DNA of 64,000 nt, from contig JABVXV010000059.1 of NCBI GenBank assembly GCA_013365325.1, positions 62,001-126,000 of the forward strand. The letters run 5' to 3'. Below, in pieces: positions 60,166-64,000 of the stretch. Origin of the DNA: Dipetalonema caudispina. Lineage: Eukaryota; Nematoda; Chromadorea; Rhabditida; Onchocercidae. Within the stretch, counting starts at the first letter, position 1. Each line of letters opens with the position of its first letter. Made by a program: the position numbers and the translations under genes. The notes beneath the pieces are model-generated. The model searched no databases. It had not been told where the DNA came from and saw only the letters and a program-made list of their open reading frames with translations.

Positions 60166-61785
60166 AGTTACTAAACCGTAACTTTTTCGTAAAGTACAGT
60201 AAACTGATAAGAGTAAAATTTATGCAAATAATGAATGTTCATTATTATCATTTCAAAATATGATTTGATCACGTTGTGGTAGATAAAATTCCATACGTAT
60301 ATCACCAATTATTAGTAAACTTGATCGAATATCTATCAGTGTGTAAATTAACTTTATCTTTAGCAAAATTTAGCTCTATCTTCAATATTTATGATGATAC
60401 TATTAACAATTGTTACATCCATTTAATTTTAGTTCATTTCTTCGAAATCTTAACTCCACTACTTCTTTCGATTAATTTAAATTTATTAATCAAATATTGA
60501 GCATACGAAATTTTTGCAATACAATAAAAATTTTTTCATTTTCATCAAGATGAATAATAACAACAAATTGCATTTATGCAGTAAATGATCGTCAAACAAT
60601 ACTTAACAACAAAAAAGAATTACCGAAAAGAGAGAAAAATAAGAGTTCGGTTATCTGGCGAAGAGCTTATTTATATGATGCTTTAATTAACTAACCGAAC
60701 TGTTGCTTCTGAGCTAATACTACTTTCATCACACCGCTTCGCGCAACTGCTCCTTCTAAATGCCGAAGTTTAAGTTATCCATTGTCACAAGTAATATGAA
60801 AATTAAGCTTCACTATGAACAAAGTGAAGGCCGATATATTCACACCAGATACGAATGAACAATACTATGCCTTAAGATACGTATTATTTAATCAACCCTT
60901 GAACTCTAACCAGCATTCTATTGCTTTCCTTTTGATGTTACTATCAATAGAGGGAATTCATAGAATTTTTTCAGTGATTACTAAAATATCATTAATGTTC
61001 TCAGTTTATTTTTAACTTCTCTTTGTATGTTATTGGTAGACACATTTTGTTGTAAGTTCAGAATGTGTGATATTTTCAACATAAATTAGATTCTGACTAA
61101 GATGAGATCCATCAATAACAAGTGACTAACTAATGAATATAGTAGAATATCATGTATCATTTTCAGCAATAATTTTCGTGTTTTTTATTATCACCTGATA
61201 GAGTACAAAATTTGTTACTAAACATGTTTTCAATGTCAATCAGATGTTGTTATTAGGTGCGTCGTAAGCACAACTAAAGTTAGAAAACTTTATGAAAATT
61301 AAAAATAGTGCTATTACCACATATCACAGTACAAGGACATAAAAACAATTTCACATCAACAATACAATGTTTCATATTCTAATCTATGAAAAAATCACAG
61401 CGAGATCACAAATTCAATAGTTAAGCAAAAAGAAGAGCATGCTAACAAGATTATAAAAAAGTAAGAATCATAGCTTATAACCCCGAGTTCCCTAGCAGAT
61501 ACCGATTTGAAAATCACTAATTTGTCAAATCTAAATGAGCAAAGAACACTCAACTTTCATTTTATCAAACCTTAGAAATCTTCAAAAATTTTCACTGATT
61601 TCAGTGGATCCTAGAAGCAATTGGGATATAACAGAAGTGAAATCGCTCTATTCAAGAACTATCGTGACCGCTTACATTAAAAATTTGCAGATATGGTGAA
61701 GACATGTTCCATTGCAGACAACTTTACACAGAAAGTTTTTCTAATGAAGATGAATAATTTTTTTTTTCCATTAATTAAGATCTCA

Positions 61786-63644
61786 TTAGTAAAGAGTTGA
61801 TGCAATACTGTCAGATACACTGGTAGAACTGCTCGAATGGCTATGCTGTTGTAGAAAAAGACTTGGAATCCAGTACTGGACAGTGTCTGTTGACTGATTA
61901 TCAATCCAGGCAATGCCTTCTTTCACTAAATGCTCTAGCACTATGTCAGCACGACGTTCATCCCAGCGTAGACGATCCATTATGAGTTCCTGAAAATAAT
62001 TAAATTTTAAAGATTTAAAATCTATGTATTCACTTTTGAGTGATTTAATCAAAAAAAGAAAAAAATAAAATCCACTCTGTTGCCAGAAATAAATCTTACA
62101 CCAAATTTAGAAAATAAACATTGTACTCACAAATAAAAGCGGGTTCTATTTACACACCAAAATACCTGTTAGTTGTATGAAAACGTAAACCACTGCTCTA
62201 AGAATTTTCAGGTCAAATAAAATAATTTTCACTAGAACGCACCTTGGTTACATAAGCAGCATCTTCAGCCAATTGTAAAACCCGTGAATCATCCATACTA
62301 AGTTCACCAGGAACACTTTGCACCAAAAATCGTCCACTTCCCAATGCAATCAGTTCAAAACCATTACCAAGTACTTTCAATTTGTCGACAGCACGCAAAA
62401 TGTCGTCTCTAAATTTGAAGGCGCAGTTTAAACATTACTTAAGAGAAAATTACTTTTATCGTATCGAGTTTTTTAAATCATACGCAGTTAGGTCTCCAGT
62501 AAAGCTTACTTAGTGTACTGAATGAACTCAAGTTTACTTATACCAAGTACCCAATAAATTTTACTGTCCAGAATCCAAAATTCTACTATCGGCTTCTGGT
62601 CCCAGTACCCTTATTTTTTGATTCTCACTCTTAACCGCTAACTCGAAAACCACAGGAAAGTTATACGTTGTGATAGCGTCACGTCGTGTTCGTGCTCGTG
62701 AACGCAACAACCGATTTCTCAGTTCCTCTATCGTCATAATGCCACCATTTATGTGATTGGTCGACATACAAACTTCAACAATTTGAACAGCCAATTCGTA
62801 ATAAAAATCACCGACACCAAGCTTTTCAGCCCAAAAACCTTTACTGGCTAAAAGGAGATAATTTCTAACACTTTTCTAACGGAAATAGTTTTAATTCCAA
62901 TTTAATTCCAAATTTCATAACTTCTACTTTCAAGATAATTTTCGTGCTCCAAGTTTAATCGAGATACTTTAAATTATACGGCTACCAAGTTTACGAGATA
63001 GCTTATATGTTCAGTTTCCTCACCACAGACAGATGTCTTGGAAACATATATCGCAACTAAAAAGTTGAATAATGTTCTACAGCACTTCAAAATGCATTAC
63101 TATCACCAAAAACTAGTTGGCAACATTGCTAGAAGATTGAATAAATATAAGAGCACCATGATAGGCAGAAACAAAAATGAATCCTAATTTTTAAAGCTTA
63201 CTTTTCAAATGTAATGACTAAAGAAAATTACAATGCAAAGGTAGCATCTTAACATGGATTCTTTCATGCTGTCAACTTACAAGCAAGTGGATCAACGCCA
63301 ACTGACGCACACATATCTTGAAAGTGTCGCCGAAATTGAGAATTTCGACGAATTTCATCACGATGTTTGTGAGCAAATTCCTCTAATTTTGTTTGGAAAA
63401 CAGCAAGTTCCTGAGAAAATTGATTTAACTGTTCGCTGGCTAGTTCGTTACCTTTTGCTTGAAATTTTGCCTGAAAATGTCAATGTTTAGTTGGTAACAC
63501 AATTTTCAACCAATAAATACGATTCACTGATCTTCTAACAACTAACAATACAGGCTATAATAATCAAACAAATAAGGTATAAACCTGTAGATCCTTTTTC
63601 TGATGCACTGCACCTACTCCAACACCACGTCGGCGTGTCGCCAT
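61786..63644 (-). CDS. vps-22: VPS22/SNF8, ESCRT-II subunit
   Basis: VPS22 (EAP30, SNF8) is one of three subunits of ESCRT-II, which acts on endosomes in sorting ubiquitinated membrane proteins into multivesicular bodies. Exons from the 5' end: 63585-63644, 63281-63470, 62667-62847, 62243-62408, 61786-61989, giving 266 residues (human 258). The start MATRRRGVGVGAV matches the conserved RRGVG opening. Signatures follow in order: helical LEEFAHKHRDEIRRN, FQDMCASVGVDPLA, GFWAEKLGVGDFYYELAVQI, then LRAVDKLKVLGNGF, FLVQSVPGELSMD, and VLEHLVKEGIAWID in the second winged-helix domain. The donor at 62666 is chosen because it joins in phase 2 to restore ITTDDILRAV as in the family; reading on at 62561-62664 would break it. 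The Ser-rich C-terminus is slightly longer than in vertebrates. Confidence 0.96.
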
Positions 63645-64000
63645 TAGTTTTATGGCTTACAAATAAAATAACCAAATGCAACAAATTAATCTACAAATAA
63701 ATTACATCGTTACATCCTTCCCCATTACAACTATCAAATAATAAAATTTACGCAACATTTCACGTAAAACATTTTTTATTCAACGTCAAACACGGAATTA
63801 ATTGACATTTCACAATTGAACTTGATAATTTATAATAAGAAGTTACGAGTAAATTCATCAAGATTTAATACAGAAAACAGAGATGTGATACACAATGGTT
63901 CTCTCTATCGAAAGTCACGGACTGAAACCCTAGCAATCACCGAGAGGCGGGGGAAAAGCACCAGAATTACTATCAACTCCAAAGATGACAATTTGAACAG
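63645..64000. other. Upstream of VPS22; possible edge of a further plus-strand gene
   Basis: The VPS22 promoter side. After a possible splice acceptor (tttaatacag, ending 63873) a plus-strand frame stays open to the window end and reads in part YRKSRTETLAITERRGKST. The last 100 bases are clearly richer in G and C than the spacer. That could be an exon of a neighbouring divergent gene, but it is too short to identify. Confidence 0.25.

Larger units (their letters stand above)
59539..61785. other. Intergenic between convergent genes, two purine/pyrimidine microsatellites
   Basis: The T-box gene and VPS22 converge here. Besides the two microsatellites listed separately, the DNA is plain AT-rich. 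Open frames at 60276-60500 and 60815-61015 show no domain and no splice support. Confidence 0.6.

Noticed and set aside
60815..61015. 66-codon plus-strand frame with hydrophobic end
   Set aside because: No flanking splice sites in phase, no signature, single short frame in AT-rich DNA.
62561..62666. Continuation of the VPS22 exon to a stop at 62561
   Set aside because: The run-on residues break the conserved VPS22 order; splicing at 62666 in phase 2 restores the family sequence.

Overview
The window reads as nuclear DNA of a parasitic roundworm, most likely a clade III (spirurid/filarial) nematode. It is AT-rich. Genes carry many short introns ending in tttcag, often with long poly-T runs. 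The gene set includes a cuticle collagen, a myotactin-type hemidesmosome protein and a divergent T-box factor. Species assignment is inference. No prokaryotic, plasmid, viral or CRISPR material was seen, and no tRNA or rRNA gene was recognised.

Layout, left to right. (1) Positions 1-26022, plus strand: the 3' part of a very large gene that I read as the LET-805/myotactin orthologue. I placed 38 exons that stay in phase throughout, giving about 3459 residues: some 27 fibronectin type III domains, a membrane-proximal domain, one transmembrane helix and a tail of about 547 residues. Its 5' end lies outside the window. (2) 29040-30264, plus: a small RING-H2 protein. (3) 33461-35020, plus: a cuticle collagen. 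(4) 38506-42983, plus: an acidic/RS-rich protein with a C-terminal RRM-like fold, tentatively RBM33-like. (5) 46261-49877, minus: the spliceosomal protein RED/IK (SMU-2). (6) 51702-53855, minus: an unrecognised 247-residue secreted, probably GPI-anchored protein. (7) 56970-59538, plus: a divergent T-box transcription factor. (8) 61786-63644, minus: the ESCRT-II subunit VPS22/SNF8. Between genes are AT-rich spacers with several local tandem repeats and no convincing transposon.

The genes do not form one pathway. Myotactin and the collagen both belong to the epidermis-cuticle system: myotactin links muscle through the epidermis to the cuticle, and the collagen builds the cuticle. RED and the RS-rich protein belong to RNA processing. 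VPS22 is housekeeping endosomal sorting.

The most interesting structure is inside the myotactin gene. Its fibronectin domains fall into six recognisable types that recur in the same order (A-B-C-D-E-F), and in part of the gene the domain borders coincide with phase-1 introns. The cytoplasmic tail carries a four-fold GYxxGF(R/K)(D/E)-type repeat. Other leads are the unrecognised GPI-type protein with a 7-base coding first exon, a candidate internal start exon in the largest myotactin intron, one GC-AG intron, and a four-copy 85-86 bp repeat at the 5' end of the RED gene. All exon borders are hand-modelled from splice signals and reading phase, not from transcripts.
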